A DNA stretch of 51,150 nucleotides, taken from positions 400,001 through 451,150 of the forward strand of contig JAZDSV010000008.1 of NCBI GenBank assembly GCA_036784855.1, given 5' to 3'. Origin of the DNA: Aphelidium insulamus (Eukaryota > Aphelidiomycota > Aphelidea > Aphelidiaceae). Made by a program: the position numbers and the translations under genes. The notes below the pieces were generated by a model. The model saw only the letters and a program-made list of their open reading frames with translations. It was not told where the DNA came from and did not search any database. Below are positions 1 to 12,300 of the stretch, one piece after another; position 1 is the stretch's first letter, and every line of letters begins with the position of its first letter.

Positions 1-2
1 TG

Positions 3-3000
3 CTATCTCGAATAACAGATATACTTGCTGCTTGTGAAAAGAGGTCGCAAACTCATTTGATACCTTCGCCACCGCTCCACATGCAAGGCAGTAACTCTCT
101 GCCTTCCGAAGATTCAACACCGCAACCTGAAAAGACAACGGCGACGGTCAGTTGTCGGAGCTCATACGGTTGGTTACATCTTTGGAAATGATTTGCCGCT
201 GACAGCTTATTTAGACGCAGCCCAAGACCCAAGCAGTGTGTATGCAAGCAGTCGTGCCATCTCCGCCACGTCAATATCATCTATGCCGCAATCTACTTCG
301 ATGCAAAAATTGGACATGAGCTCCGCATCGCTGAGACTGGATACCCGCCAAGTAACTCCCTTAGCTAGCTCGCCCATAAATTTCTCCAGCCAAGCGGCTT
401 CGCCCACTATTCCCACAGGATCCAGTTTTCCTCCGCCGTCACCAGTCATTTCGGCTGCGCTATCGCATAGTCGTAATGTTTCGCTGGCTTCATTTAGGTC
501 TGGAGGTGGATCAGGAAACAACCCCCAATCGAAGGAATTTCCATCTGCCAATGATCGCGACTTTCTATCTGGACTAGTTCCGCCCGGGGCGGGATTGTCT
601 GCATTTTCCGAGCAGTTGAAAGAAAAGCGGCGAGTACCAGGAAGGCTCCATAAAAACATGGCCGACTGGATGTTGCTGGCTGGATGCTGGCCCAAGGCAC
701 TGCAGTATTACGCAACTGCAGCTGAATTTTGCAAATCCTGTGGAGATAATGTGTGGGCTGCAGCCGCTTTAGACGGTCATCTAACAGCGTCAATTCTCAT
801 GGGAATCGTGGAAACTCACCTGCCCGGTGCAACTGCTGAAACGGTAAATAGGTTCTCTATATAAAATATGTCCTTATTATCTGCAGGTTTCTAGGTGGCA
901 TTCTCTTTTGAAAGACTTGCAAAGCAAATGCGACGAAGTTGTTCAAATGTACGAGAAGGCTGAGGCGTCTTACCTTCGAGTTGATGCGTGCACACGATAC
1001 GCACAATTTATGGTGTCATGGTTTACAAAAGGGGCGCTCGCCAACTGCGCTTGGCATATGGGAGTTGGAACTGGTTACAATCCTTGCGCCGATTGGCCGG
1101 GTGCAGAAAGAGTCACTAAGCCTACCGAGAAAAGAACCGACGATAACATTGCTGTGGATGTCGAAGCGTTGGGAGACGAGTGGAACGTCCCAACAAAGCT
1201 CATAGTGTCAAGCGTTGTTGGATCTGGCTTGCCGGATCAAGAAACGGTGTTAATCGAGCGCGCAAGTGCGGCCAAGTGGATTATGCGAGTGTGGCATTAC
1301 GGCATCGACATGCTGCCGGCTGATGAGCAGGTGCCGCAACATCGTGTGCAAAGTCTTTATTTCACTGACATTGAAAGATCTGTACGGTCAGCACGATGGC
1401 ATCACTGTTTTTCAAGTTGAAATATTATCGCAAGTGCGCCTTTTTCTTACGCCAGCTTACAATTCTTCAAATCGGGTCATTAACGGATTCAAGGTCGAAA
1501 AGCGTTGACCTCATTGACACTGATATGAACCGTATGGCAATCAATCATTATTGCATCTGTTTCTGTTTTAATTCGTACAGAGATGCCGGGAGCTCTGACA
1601 TTTTCGCCGATAATTCGACCCATCGTAGAAGGGTATCAAGTCTTGCACACCATAAGCCTGTCAATGCTAGGGCTGTTACTTAAAGGACCCGTGGACCTTA
1701 ATTGCAATATATCGCCTTTGGCTGCGGTCGCTCCATTTTTGGATTGGCCTGTGCGCAGCGGTAACTTGCGAGGGCGGTGCGGCGCCGTGTCCACGTATTC
1801 ACCGAAGGGGAACTTTCACAAGATTGGTTGGCCAGCTTTGCAAGCAACTCTACTTCGAGAGGGAATAGCGCTGGCAGATCTTGTAAACGGTGACTATTCA
1901 GAAATATATGTTTGAGCCCTTTTTAACATTTAGATTACGCTTCCGTCGGCCGCTTTGCCAGCATATTAGCTGAGCGCCTCATATTTGTGGCAGCAACTAG
2001 CGACAGCGAAGCGATGGCCACTCAAATCGAAATCTCGCACCTGTTATCCTTTTTGAAAGTAGTTGCTAAAAAAATGTTGGCTCTGTCGTATTCATCCAGC
2101 AATTTACTGTTTTCGAGGTGTTGTGCGCAATATCGCCGCTGGCGAGAGCGACATTATCCAACTTCAAGCGCAGAAGAAGTAGAATTCCGCACGAAATGGT
2201 TAAGGCCATTTCTTAATACCTCCTTGTCGTTTGTCACTCGCTTCTGTTGCACTTCGCCGTTCGAAACTGGACCGATGAATAAAGAAGACACAATACCTGC
2301 GAGGTCGGCGCTGGCGACTATTGATATTGGTGATCCGTTCATCTACAAGCCGGAAACGACAAATTCTACGAAAATTCCCGACGTAACAACCTCTTCTACC
2401 TCGGAAGATTATTCAGTTCTACATCCCTGGTATACAGCGGCAAGTAGCGCTGGTCAATTCCGTGCCCCGGCGAATCAATCGATTGACCAACATGCAGTTG
2501 GTCAGCCTTTTGCACTGGTCGTGGATCTTTTTAACCCATTCCCCACTGATCTCAAAATCGAAGGGCTCACTTTCATAACGCACGGTGTCGAGTTGGTAAA
2601 GTTTCAAGACGGATCGTCGTCAGACATTACTATTCCCGCCTTGTCAATAATCAATTACACAGCGCTGACCTGTGCCGAAAAGCAGGGAATGCTGACGGTA
2701 GTCGGTTGTGTGCTTACGTTTTCCGAAGGTTGGTGCGAGGAATATACGTTTGATCAAAGCGGGCAGGTCTCTGCCGCGATATTATCGAGGAGAAGTGTAT
2801 TCAAGTCGGGATTCAAAGTCAAAATTACGCCACAGAACCCACTGCTACGAGTGGTATCGAGCTCCGTCATTGAACAAGAGCCAATATGTGTCCTTGACGG
2901 TGAAATTCGTCGCTTCAGCATAGTCTTTGAAAACGTTGGCTTATCAAATCTTGAATGGGCCGAGGTGGTGACTGATCTGATAGACGTTCCTGATGAGGAA

Positions 3001-4340
3001 CCTGATTCGGCTACTGCGTTGTATGAAGAATTACTGCTCAATTCAGCTACAGAGTCGATTCGCTGGTTGGCACAGGAATCCACAATGCTTGATGCTAGGT
3101 CAAATTCGCGGATGCCGATAGTCCCTAGCGCCGACAGCCAGTTAAGGGTGACAATGGCACCTCTCGATCGTCTGATACTTGTCTGGGAAGTGACTGGCGG
3201 ATTTCATTTGAAGGATGCCGTTATCAGCCTGGTAAGTCAGATCCAATGTCACCAAATGTGATGACATACGACTTTGTGTAGAAGTATGGAGGTCACGAGG
3301 AAAATTCTGCCAACGTTTTAAAAATTACAATTCCGATCTCCTTCACCGTTCAGCGAGCATTAGGCATTATTGCGGCTGATATCATTCCCTACTCACCATT
3401 CAAATCTGATGAAGGCGGTGACATCGACCCAGCTGCGGATTTCTGCGTCCTTACGGTTGATGCAAAGAATTTCTGGACCTATCCGCTGAGACTGGTGTTC
3501 CAGAGCAATGGCGATGATTCTCCACACCAATCTAACGTTTTCGATACTTTGCGATTGACAGCAGAGCCAAGAAGTATTAAGATGCTTTACGGCAGCAGCG
3601 ACAACGCTTCTGATCAAATTGTGATTGCTCCGTTCGAGACGAAACGGCTGACTTTTCGCCTATCTCGAATGGATCTGTCGGCCTTCTTTGAAGAAATCTT
3701 ACAACAGACTTCAGTGGATAATCCCCTGTCCGACAAGCTTGTACTTGCCAGGCTGCCCAACGATGTCATTACCGATGTGCCACCAATTCCAGCGCCTTCC
3801 AGTAGGCAGTACGCGGTGCAATTGGTGGATGCTTCCGAGTTGGAGTCCATGATGACTTTGGCCGGGACCATCAACTATTTCGGAATTGCCAACGCATTTG
3901 CATCGTTTCTTAAAAAGACACCCAGTCACATTCTCGATATTATACAACAGACGGTCGCACCGAACAGATGGAGTCGCCAGTCTATTACCGGTGACGGCGA
4001 AGACAAAAAGCGACCAAACTTTGTCTCGTTGTACCAAAATGTAGACTGGTCGACTCTATTTGAAAGCCTTGCGACAAGCCACAATGACCAAACCATCAAT
4101 TGGCGTGATAAAGCAACAATGTATCTACAGCTTATGCAGAGGGCGGCCGCGCAGGAGAGAACGGCGAGACTGTTGTTTTGGTACAAGGACCAGATGTTCC
4201 GAGTGAGTAGAAATTTGTGCATCGATTGGACCACGCTGCAAGGCGGCACAGATCAGGTTGCCAGCGAGTCAACCGGAAGGCGTACGGGTGTACACTTATT
4301 GCGCGCCAATTTTCAGCTTACAGAGCGAATGTATGTATGA
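3..4340 (+). CDS. TRS120: TRAPPII subunit TRAPPC9/Trs120 (5' truncated)
   Basis: Subunit of the TRAPPII tethering complex, which activates Rab GTPases at the Golgi. The start lies left of the window. My exon model is 3-90, 152-843, 887-1345, 1378-1531, 1581-1889, 1934-3231 and 3282-4340, giving 1352 codons in one frame; the first join is the least certain. Recognition rests on a helical repeat segment (GRLHKNMADWMLLAGCWPKA, encoded at 640-700) that matches the Trs120 core, the following KYYRKCAFFLRQ helix near 1410, then a long beta-sandwich region, and a C-terminal STGRRTGVHLLRANFQLT strand typical of the family end. The serine-rich stretch encoded at 240-600 is probably a disordered linker. 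Introns are 32-61 nt. The stop is 103 bp before the next start. The family assignment is from remembered conservation and is fairly secure; exact splice joins are inferred. Confidence 0.82.
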
Positions 4341-4443
4341 TGACATTGTACGATATGATCTAGTTGAACTTGACGCAGGCTTGCCGTGCTGCTGGCCACG
4401 TCGACTAGGCACAATCGTCTTGTTAATATATAAAGAATTGCAA

Positions 4444-5949
4444 ATGTCCATTGCTGCATTTCGCGGCGGCGTGGCGCGCATCCATCGCCGGCAAGCGCGT
4501 TATGCCTCGCAAGAGGTCAACCCCATCCTGTACCGGCTGGGGCGCAACATGTACGCGGACCCAAAGGTGGTGCCAGCTACCAGCGCGACGCGAGATCCCG
4601 CGCTCTATCACTTTGATCGGTATCCGCAGCGAACGTGGTCTCACCAGTTCTTCACGCCCACCACGCCGTCGGCATTCGCGTCCGTGCGCAGTGGTAGCAC
4701 CAGCCTGAATGCCCAGAGTGATCTGGCCGCGCTCCCCTACGAAGACTTGACCGTGGCACATCAACACACGTCGCCGTACACGCTACAGTTTCTGCGCATG
4801 AAGACGTACCTGGCTGGCTACTTTCACGGCAAAGCTCTGGTGGCGCACCCACTGCTCATGCGCACTGTGGCTGGGTGCTATATGCGCCTGTTTGTGTACA
4901 ACCCGTCGCGTATCCAGTTCAACTACGGCGAGCTGGAGGCTGCACTCTCCCGCACTCTTGGCCAGTTCCAGTCCGCCGGTACTAGCGGACGCCTTAATGG
5001 TACACTATACATACACTTTATATATTTGTATTTAACTGCTGCGGTGCAGAGAAGCCAGACCGCGTCAAAGTGAAGCTAGATGTTGTGGAGCTGAAGTCGC
5101 CGCTTCTCAATGCGGAGATTCTCGCGCAATACGTTGGACGGTGCGCATATAGTATATATATAATATGAGTGTGTATCTATGGATAATCCAAGTTCAACTC
5201 AACTATTGTATAGAATGCTTGAACGAAACCAGCAAGGCAATCGCATATTTGACAAGATTGTTCAAATGGTGCCCGAGTCCATGCCACGGCGCGCCCATAA
5301 ACCCGGCGCCGGCAGTGAACATGCACACTTTGAGGCTAGTAATCCGTTCTCCTCGCACCGCGCCGTCTACTCCGGGTTGCCAGTGTTGGGATTTCGCCTG
5401 CGCATCAAGGGCCGACCCAAAGGCGAAGAAATGGCATCCAAACAAGATGTGCTGCACGGATCGTGTCCAAAAAAGGACAGGCGAGCGCTGATTGACTACG
5501 GCAAGTGGGAGGGCAAGTTGCGCAGCGGCATGGTCGGGGTCAAGGCTTGGGTGCATTATCAGCGGCCGCATCGGTTGGACGAGACCGGACGCGACTTGTC
5601 TGCGGCATCGTCTCTGCTCTCGGACCAGAGTGATCCTGATCCTGACGCTGATCTTGATGCGGACTTGACAATGGATAGCGGCGACGCTGAACACCTCGGC
5701 ACAGATATGACGACCAGCGATGATGGCGATGGAAGATCGCTGCCACTACGCCTTCTCGCCGCAGACCGTGACTATGATTCAGATATGGTGGCCAGACTGT
5801 ATAAGCAGTCGGCCGGTCCCACCGGCGCATCATGTGGCTTGTGGGCAACGGAGAAGGCATCTGACAATGAGGCCGTGGCCGCGCTGGTGGAGAAGCTGCG
5901 CGACTTGCACACTCCAGACGACATTTCCTTCTCCAGATTCATTTGGTGA
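4444..5949 (+). CDS. Mitochondrial small-subunit ribosomal protein uS3m (nuclear copy)
   Basis: Component of the mitochondrial small ribosomal subunit, near the mRNA entry s​ite. Exons 4444-4999, 5050-5140 and 5214-5949 give 460 aa. The uS3 signature is clear: VELKSPLLNAEILAQYV before the second intron, then GFRLRIKGRPKG.EMA, an IDYGK segment and GMVGVKAWVHY. The N-terminus is Arg-rich with few acids (MSIAAFRGGVARIHRRQARY), consistent with a mitochondrial presequence. About 120 residues after the uS3 core form an acidic, Asp-rich extension not expected in bacterial S3. A TATA-like TAATATATAAA lies about 20 bp before the ATG. In many fungi uS3m is encoded by mitochondrial DNA, so a spliced nuclear gene is notable. 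The next gene, a PPR protein, is also likely mitochondrial. Confidence 0.8.
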
Positions 5950-6052
5950 TGCATGGCGCGCCTTGACCACCGAGACCAATAGATTATTGTCGGCGAAAAA
6001 GAAAGTGTTGAAGTATAGCTGTGCGCCATACTGCGCTATTTAACGCGTTTAA

Positions 6053-6090
6053 TGGGCAGACAGGCAGACAGAGACAGTCACAGACAGACA
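6053..6090. repeat. CAGA-type simple repeat in 5' region of PPR gene
   Basis: Imperfect CAGACAGG/CAGACAGAGA units lie just upstream of the PPR start at 6101. They probably fall in the 5' UTR or core promoter. No other element is visible in the 151-bp gap after uS3m. Confidence 0.5.
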
Positions 6091-6100
6091 ATCGAATCGA

Positions 6101-8222
6101 ATGCAGAAATCGCGCAAGGTTTTCGCGGCGGCGGCGGGAAGCGCGTCGCGACGGGAAATCCGCCTAAAGAAGCTGCGCGTGGCAGAGTCTCCTCGGCAGC
6201 AGGCGTTCCTGGCATCGCAGCGCATATCCCGTCTTGCCGCCTCCAACCAGCTGTGGGAGGCCACGGTGGCGACAGTTGGACCGCGCGTGGCTGACCGCTA
6301 CTTTCGGCATCTGGACGCGGCAAAGCGGGGCACCGACTCTCTGAGCGCCATACCGCGCGTCGCATTCCAGCGCCCAGAATCCTGGAATACGCTGCTGGCC
6401 GCATATTCGCGCCGTGGACTGGCCGACGAATGCTGGCGTCTGTACAACATTGTACGTCTAATACCAGCTTGATATGCATCGCTGACAGCCACATTAACTC
6501 TCACAGATGCGCCGTGAGGGCGTGCAACCCTCCGTGGAGACAATGACCAGTCTTATCGATGCGTCCGCGCAGCGCATGTCTCTTCCAGTGCCCATGAACG
6601 ATGACACCGCGGCATTACAACAGCAGCAACAACTTCATCAAAAGACTTTGAAGCTCTTTCGCTGGATGGACGCCGTGGACACGAGCTCGATGAAGGAACG
6701 TGGCGCTCTGGGCAACATTGCCGCCCCGCCGCTCAGCAGACAGCACGTGAATGCCGTGCTAAAGTGTTGTTCACGCGCGCAAGACTACTCGTCGCTCATG
6801 TCTATCTACCGCGGGATAAACTGTGTCAGCTCACCGCAGCGCAGAAAATCCACACCATCCGCCGGTGCCGTCACTCTGGATTCATTCTTGGCGGAGAAGA
6901 AGCTGCAGGCCAAAGGATCCACGCGTCGTCGTGCCAATGAGTTGTGGAATTTGGAAGAGGACGACGAGACGGATGAAGCTGATACGAGCAAACCAGACTG
7001 GCTCCGGGAGAGAGTGGTGCTGTTCAACCGCGCTGCTGCTTTGCCGACTGGTGCCGATTCGTCAGAACCGCTGCAAAACTCCTCCGAGGCGGCCACAGTG
7101 ACCGTCTCTGGCGGCAAAAAGAGCGCTCACATTCGACCAGACGCCGCGACCTACATGATAATGCTGTCTGCCTTTGCGCGCCTGGGTGGCGAGAAGGGCT
7201 ATAAGGGCGCGGAGAAGATTTGGAACGACTTGTTGCAGGATGCACGGGAGAGTGCTGCAGTCAGCTTGCAGCAGCGCGAAGCTTTTTATCAACAGCGACT
7301 TCGGCATCACACACGGTCACTTGATGTGCAGCCAGGCGCCGCAGATGCATTGATGACCGCGGCCAAGACGGATACCACCAAGCGCAAACGGTCATCATCT
7401 GGATCACAGTATGTCGAGCTTACAGAAGACGAGTACAAGGAGTTCCGTGCAAAAGAGGCGGCCTCGGTTGAGGTGAGCCTTGCCTTTCCTCTGGTGCGCA
7501 TAGACACAAGCATGGTGAATGCAATGCTGCTGGCGTGCAAGAATTCTGAATCCAGTTCCGCAATGGAGCGAGGACTTTTCATGGCGCAACAGTACTTTGG
7601 AGAGCTGTGCGACTGGCAGCAGTTTAATGTCTACTTGAACAAGCGCGACCCTTCTGCGCCGCCTTTTATGAAAGGTGAACAGTTGTCAAACGGTCCTCGT
7701 CATCATCGCCAACAACCGACTACCGATGTGCTTCCACTCAATGCCGATCCAAAATTGGTTCTCACTCTGCTGTCGTTGATGGAAAAGATGCAAGCTCCCG
7801 TCAAAGTGCTGTGTCGCGCATACGAGTTCCTCACACGGTCCGATACACGCCGCTGCAGTAGCGGCAGTAGCGATTCAAAGCGAAACGACGCGCTCGATAC
7901 TCTGGCACGACCTCTCGCAGCATTTTACGTGTCGACCGTGAAGCCAGATGCTGTGCTCACATGCCACTACATGCGGTTGCTAATAGGCGCTGGCCGTAAC
8001 AATGATGCACTCAAGCAATTCAATAGATGGTTCACGGTGCAGCCAGCAAAGACACCGAAGCAGCAGTCTCTGGCCCTACCGCTTCCAGTACGACTTGTGT
8101 CAGATTGTCCGCCAGAAGCCTGCCGGGCAGCATTGCGGGCATGCGCAGGGATCAAGAACGATGTAATGGCAAGAGAGATCAATGAGGAGATGGTGCGCTT
8201 AAACATAAAGTTGGTTTCATAA
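6101..8222 (+). CDS. Pentatricopeptide-repeat (PPR) protein
   Basis: Exons 6101-6451 and 6507-8222 (55-nt intron, phase 0) encode 688 aa. PPR-like helical pairs are visible: SWNTLLAAYSRRGLADECWR followed by a second helix ending REGVQPSVETM, another around AATYMIMLSAFARLGG encoded near 7145, and a C-terminal unit around TCHYMRLLIGAGRNNDALKQ. The N-terminus is rich in Arg, Lys and Ala with almost no acids, like a mitochondrial presequence. PPR proteins bind organellar RNA and act in processing, stability or translation; the specific target cannot be told. Long Ser/Lys-rich insertions interrupt the repeats. The start at 6101 is the first ATG that keeps the presequence-like region open. The gene ends 27 bp before the end of the converging gene at 8250. 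Confidence 0.65.
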
Positions 8223-8249
8223 ATTACATAGAAAGCTGAACACAAAAAG

Positions 8250-9056
8250 TTATTTTTTTGGTGCACGCAGATATGCTAGCATGGAGCGTAATCGCTTGTC
8301 AGCCGCAGGAACACCGAGGACCATATCATCCAAGCACCACCTAATATCATTCGCCGTCAATAACAGCATAAACGTGTTGCTAATATACCCAGCGTCTTCC
8401 GTATCCCAGACTGCGGCAATTAAACTCCTTCTATCCAGTATTGAAGTTGAAGCAGGTCCACTTGTCATATCAGCCAGCAAGATGGAGGTGGATATTCCCG
8501 CAAGTTGTGGTAATGATTGGGGTGGACACCTGCGCGCCATGGAAGCAATTTGCTGCATGTATGTCACCACTACGGTCGCATCACGCTCCAGCAACGTGAA
8601 GCCAAAATCTCGGCCGAGCATATCGACAAGATGAAGCCGCTCCGCACTGTCTATTCCCAGGTCATCATTCATCAGCAGCTCGTGAAACAGCACCGAATCA
8701 TCTCCCCGAAGATTGGACAGTGAACCGTATTGCTGGCGCGCGGCATTCAATACCCATAACAGTACATCGTCATCCACGGGCCACCGGTTCCACGTGCCGT
8801 CATCAATAGAATCGATGATCGTGTCTTTGGCGCGCCCGCTACGCAGTTTCGGCGCACCGCCGCGTCCAAACCTCTTCAACGCCCACTGCACCGTGTATCG
8901 ACCGAGTGTGGCACCGCGTTGCCGCAACAGTTCCAGCAATTCTACACTACATATATATGGATACCTACGCAGAGCGTAGAAAATGACGCATCGTGCATGG
9001 TACTTTGATAATAGGTACGCGGCTTGGTCTGATGGGTGGCTGGCAATGCCACACAT
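8250..9056 (-). CDS. Hypothetical protein, single exon
   Basis: An open frame of 268 codons begins with ATG at 9056 and ends in TAA at 8250. I do not recognise the family. It is rich in Leu, Arg and Asp and looks alpha-helical throughout, with a repeated hydrophobic-basic pattern (ELLELLRQRG near the start, RLRSMLAYLRAP at the end). No signal peptide, membrane segment or metal motif is visible. It converges with the PPR gene and is divergent from the small ORF at 9105, with only 48 bp between the two ATGs. A helical-repeat protein is possible but not demonstrated. No intron is needed to keep the frame open. Confidence 0.55.
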   Translation of the reverse strand: MCGIASHPSDQAAYLLSKYHARCVIFYALRRYPYICSVELLELLRQRGATLGRYTVQWALKRFGRGGAPKLRSGRAKDTIIDSIDDGTWNRWPVDDDVLLWVLNAARQQYGSLSNLRGDDSVLFHELLMNDDLGIDSAERLHLVDMLGRDFGFTLLERDATVVVTYMQQIASMARRCPPQSLPQLAGISTSILLADMTSGPASTSILDRRSLIAAVWDTEDAGYISNTFMLLLTANDIRWCLDDMVLGVPAADKRLRSMLAYLRAPKK

Positions 9057-9104
9057 CAACTTGCATGTTTGCGAAAAAGCTGTTGGGTTATCGGTGAACT
9101 GGCC

Positions 9105-9278
9105 ATGGTATTAAGCAATGGATGTACGTATAATACCGCTACGTACACAAAATATGCGGCTAAGTACGTGGCGCGGGAGCTGCGTCAACTGCGGCATATT
9201 GAGAAGAAGGCTGTTACACAACGAGATCTTCTGTCCCGATTGGAAGGTGACTTGATTGCGTTTCTAAGAACTTACTGA
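9105..9278 (+). CDS. Small hypothetical protein (57 aa)
   Basis: ATG at 9105 opens a 57-codon frame ending TGA at 9278. The product is basic and helical, with a heptad-like stretch (LRQLRHIEKKAV, then LLSRLEGDLIAFL) that could form a short coiled coil. I tested a candidate intron (GTACGT...CTAAG, 41 nt inside 9120-9165), but removing it brings an early stop, so the unspliced frame is preferred. It sits in the 293-bp gap between two minus-strand genes, and only its length and composition argue for coding. It may be a real small gene or the visible exon of one. Confidence 0.35.
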   Translation: MVLSNGCTYNTATYTKYAAKYVARELRQLRHIEKKAVTQRDLLSRLEGDLIAFLRTY

Positions 9279-9348
9279 GAGAGATTGAGAACCATGTAGT
9301 AGAGAAAGGGAAAGCATGAAATTTCCGATAATGCAACAAATATTCCGT

Positions 9349-12300
9349 CTATATCATGTTCTTGGCAGAACTGCCAGGCCTGCGCAAAACTTTTGGTTTT
9401 GATGCTGGTGCGACAGGTACCGGTGCTGTATCTGCCGTTAAAACATCTCCAATTGCCTCTGCAACTGGCTTTGATAGACTTCCACGGTTTTTAGACCGTT
9501 TGCCCACCGGCTGAAAATCTTGACTGATGAACGCTTTGCCAGTCTTGATGGATGAGATGAGCTCGTCTAATTCACCATCCTTCTGGCCAGACTGCATTCC
9601 AGCAGCGCTGTCCAGCTTTGCGAGTTTTTTGGCCGCCGCAACCTTTTCTCGCTCCTATGACGGTCAGTAAACAAATCCTGTTACTTTATGTCTAGCTTAC
9701 GATTTTATCGCGTTCTTTCTTTTCCGCTTCCAGCTGCTTCTGTATGGCTTGCTCGTTGTCTGCTTTCGCTTGGGCAAACGCTACAATGAACGAATGAAAC
9801 TTGGAAAAGAATTCCGCAGGTGTGGTGGACGAGTTGTCTTCAGCAAACATCAGGCACACATCCTTGTAGAGCAATTCAACCTCCTTGAATGCCGTTTCTA
9901 AAATGTCGAATTTCTTTTGCGCTTGGAGACGCCATTCCTCAAATACGGACGCAAATTTATCGGTTGGATCGCGTGGGTCTTTCTTTAAACCCTCCAACAA
10001 CGAATTGACGTCTTTCAAACCAGTCTTCATCGCCACGATAAGTTGACGAACAATGGGCAGTTCAACTACAGATTATCAAACAAATGGGTGGTAAAGGTTT
10101 TTTAACCAGACCTTTGCATGCATCTTCGACACTTTTCAAGTCTTGCGGCCAGTCCTTTACTTCCAAAAACTTTGTCTCCACTAAATCGACCAGATAATGT
10201 AGCAAGGTGTGCCGACGATTTTCGATTGCAGATCGAACCTCTCCTATCTGAAACAGCAGTTAGTTATGTTGTTCGGCACTTGCTCCCCTCTAACCTTGGC
10301 CAATGAATCAAGTTTGAACCCGTACGCACCGCCCCTCAGTCCAGAGTTAAGGTAATTGCCAAGGGCCAAAATGATCTTTCATATAAGGGCGGTGTATGCA
10401 TGCAGACTGACACATACTTGAAACAAATTGGCGAGCTTTTTGCTGCCTTTAACCTCTTTGCACGCAGCCGTCCAATTTTTGATTTGTCGCTTGCAATCTT
10501 CTGACCACTCGTCATACATTGATTTCACGTAAAGCGCCCGAACTCGATCCTGGTACCGGCTAATCTTGGACAGCTTCCAAATGAATTGCTCTGGTGCCGC
10601 CAAGTTGTGTGCATCGTGCTCGTATGGCTGCAACATAAGTATCTCATCTTGCGTCGGTGCCAGCTTCAGCAGTTCGACAATCACGTGCGGTGTCAGCACT
10701 TTAAAGTCCATGCTGTAAATGGCACTGTGCAACTCGTCCGCTGTCAATTTTAGCGAGCGCATGAAAATGTCTGTTGTTTAGCCACGGGTTAGTTTGTTGG
10801 TCCGTCCATCAATATTGAACGTACTTGTATTTTGCGATCGCTTCGAGTCCAAAAACGATATTTTTGCGACGGCGGCTTCTATGCACATTGTTTAATGGGC
10901 ACAATATGTGCTTGCCGAAACTCACCGCCTGACGATTGAAGTTCCTGGCTCCCGGAAATATTTGTTTTGGAGCCAGTAACGGCTGCCTTTTCCTTCTTTA
11001 CGTAGGCACCAAACATTTCTTCAAACTCTGTGTAATCCATCCGCTTGTGAACCGGAGCATCATCGAGCTCCTTCCAAATGGTCGACGGAATCTCCGGATT
11101 GTTGAGTTTTGTCCATTGTAGTGGTTTAAGTGGCTTTACAGAAAGTTTGTTCTTCTTTGCAGGTAAACCTCCCAATGCCATTCCACCTACAGCATTAAGG
11201 AGTAAAATGACTTCAATATTTCAGTAATATGTATATATACCTGGCGGTGGAGGCGGTGGTGGCCCTCCTCCGATTCCTGATACGGTGAACACGATATTTT
11301 TAATAATTCCGACATACCGGGAGGGGGCGGCGGCGGTGGCGGTCCTGATCCCGGGGGTCCTGAATATATTAAAATCATGCGACACACATTCCGCGGATGC
11401 TTACCAGGCGGTGGTGGAGGTGGTGGAGGTGAGCTCCCCGGTGGACCTGACGTCGTAAATGGTTGAAAAATACCTAAACAATCTACCTGGTGGTGGAGGA
11501 GGAGGTGGCACCGCTGAAGCAGTCGCGGATAAAGCTACCGCGGGAGTATTTTCTCTTGGTCCTCCCGTAACGGACTCCAACAATTTTTGCAGCACTTCCG
11601 GAGTAAGCCCGGAGCCTCCGTCTCCACCCTTGGCGCTGACTGCCAAAAACCGTTCTTTCAGCAAGTTCTCCAACCGTGCAATGTCTTTCTTCACGGCGGT
11701 CAGCTCTGCCGACATCGCATCTTCCTTGCTCTTGGATAATTTCGCTGCCTCCTCCAACTTGCCCATCTCTTTCATGAACGTTTCTTTTTGGACGTCAAGA
11801 TCCCGCACGGCTTTAGTGACTCGTTCTGCATTTTTCTTGGCGCGTTCCTCTGCGTCTTTGAGCTTGTCGGCATCAATAAGTTCAGTGACTAGTGTTTGCA
11901 GATTGATGGAAATACTGGCGGCACTGGGATCTGGATTTGCGCCATCCTTTTGCAACACCAGTTGTCTAACTATCTCGGCCAAAATTTGAAAATACTTTTC
12001 CCTGAAATGAAATTAGTATTTAGCAATATTCCCAAACACTATCCTACCGCTTGACCGGATTCTGAGGGATTAGAAAAAAGTGCTTCAGAATGCTCGTGAT
12101 ATATGGCTGAGATCGAGTGTTCTTTGTGCTATTTTGCAATAGTGTACACATATTGGCCAAATCGTCAGGCATGGAGGTGGTATCGTAACGCTTGCTCAAT
12201 TCCAGTTCATCAGACTCGGCTCGATTTTGATAAATATCGATTTGCATGTTGAGCAAGTCGTGTTCAGCATGCGCCAGACGATCGACAATAATGTCCACAC

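Noticed and set aside
4423-4767. Minus-strand open frames opposite uS3m and other GC-rich genes
   Set aside because: They mirror codon bias of the sense gene and carry no conserved motif.
5970-6264. Short frames on both strands around the CAGA repeat
   Set aside because: They overlap the conserved-looking PPR start in other frames and have low-complexity translations.
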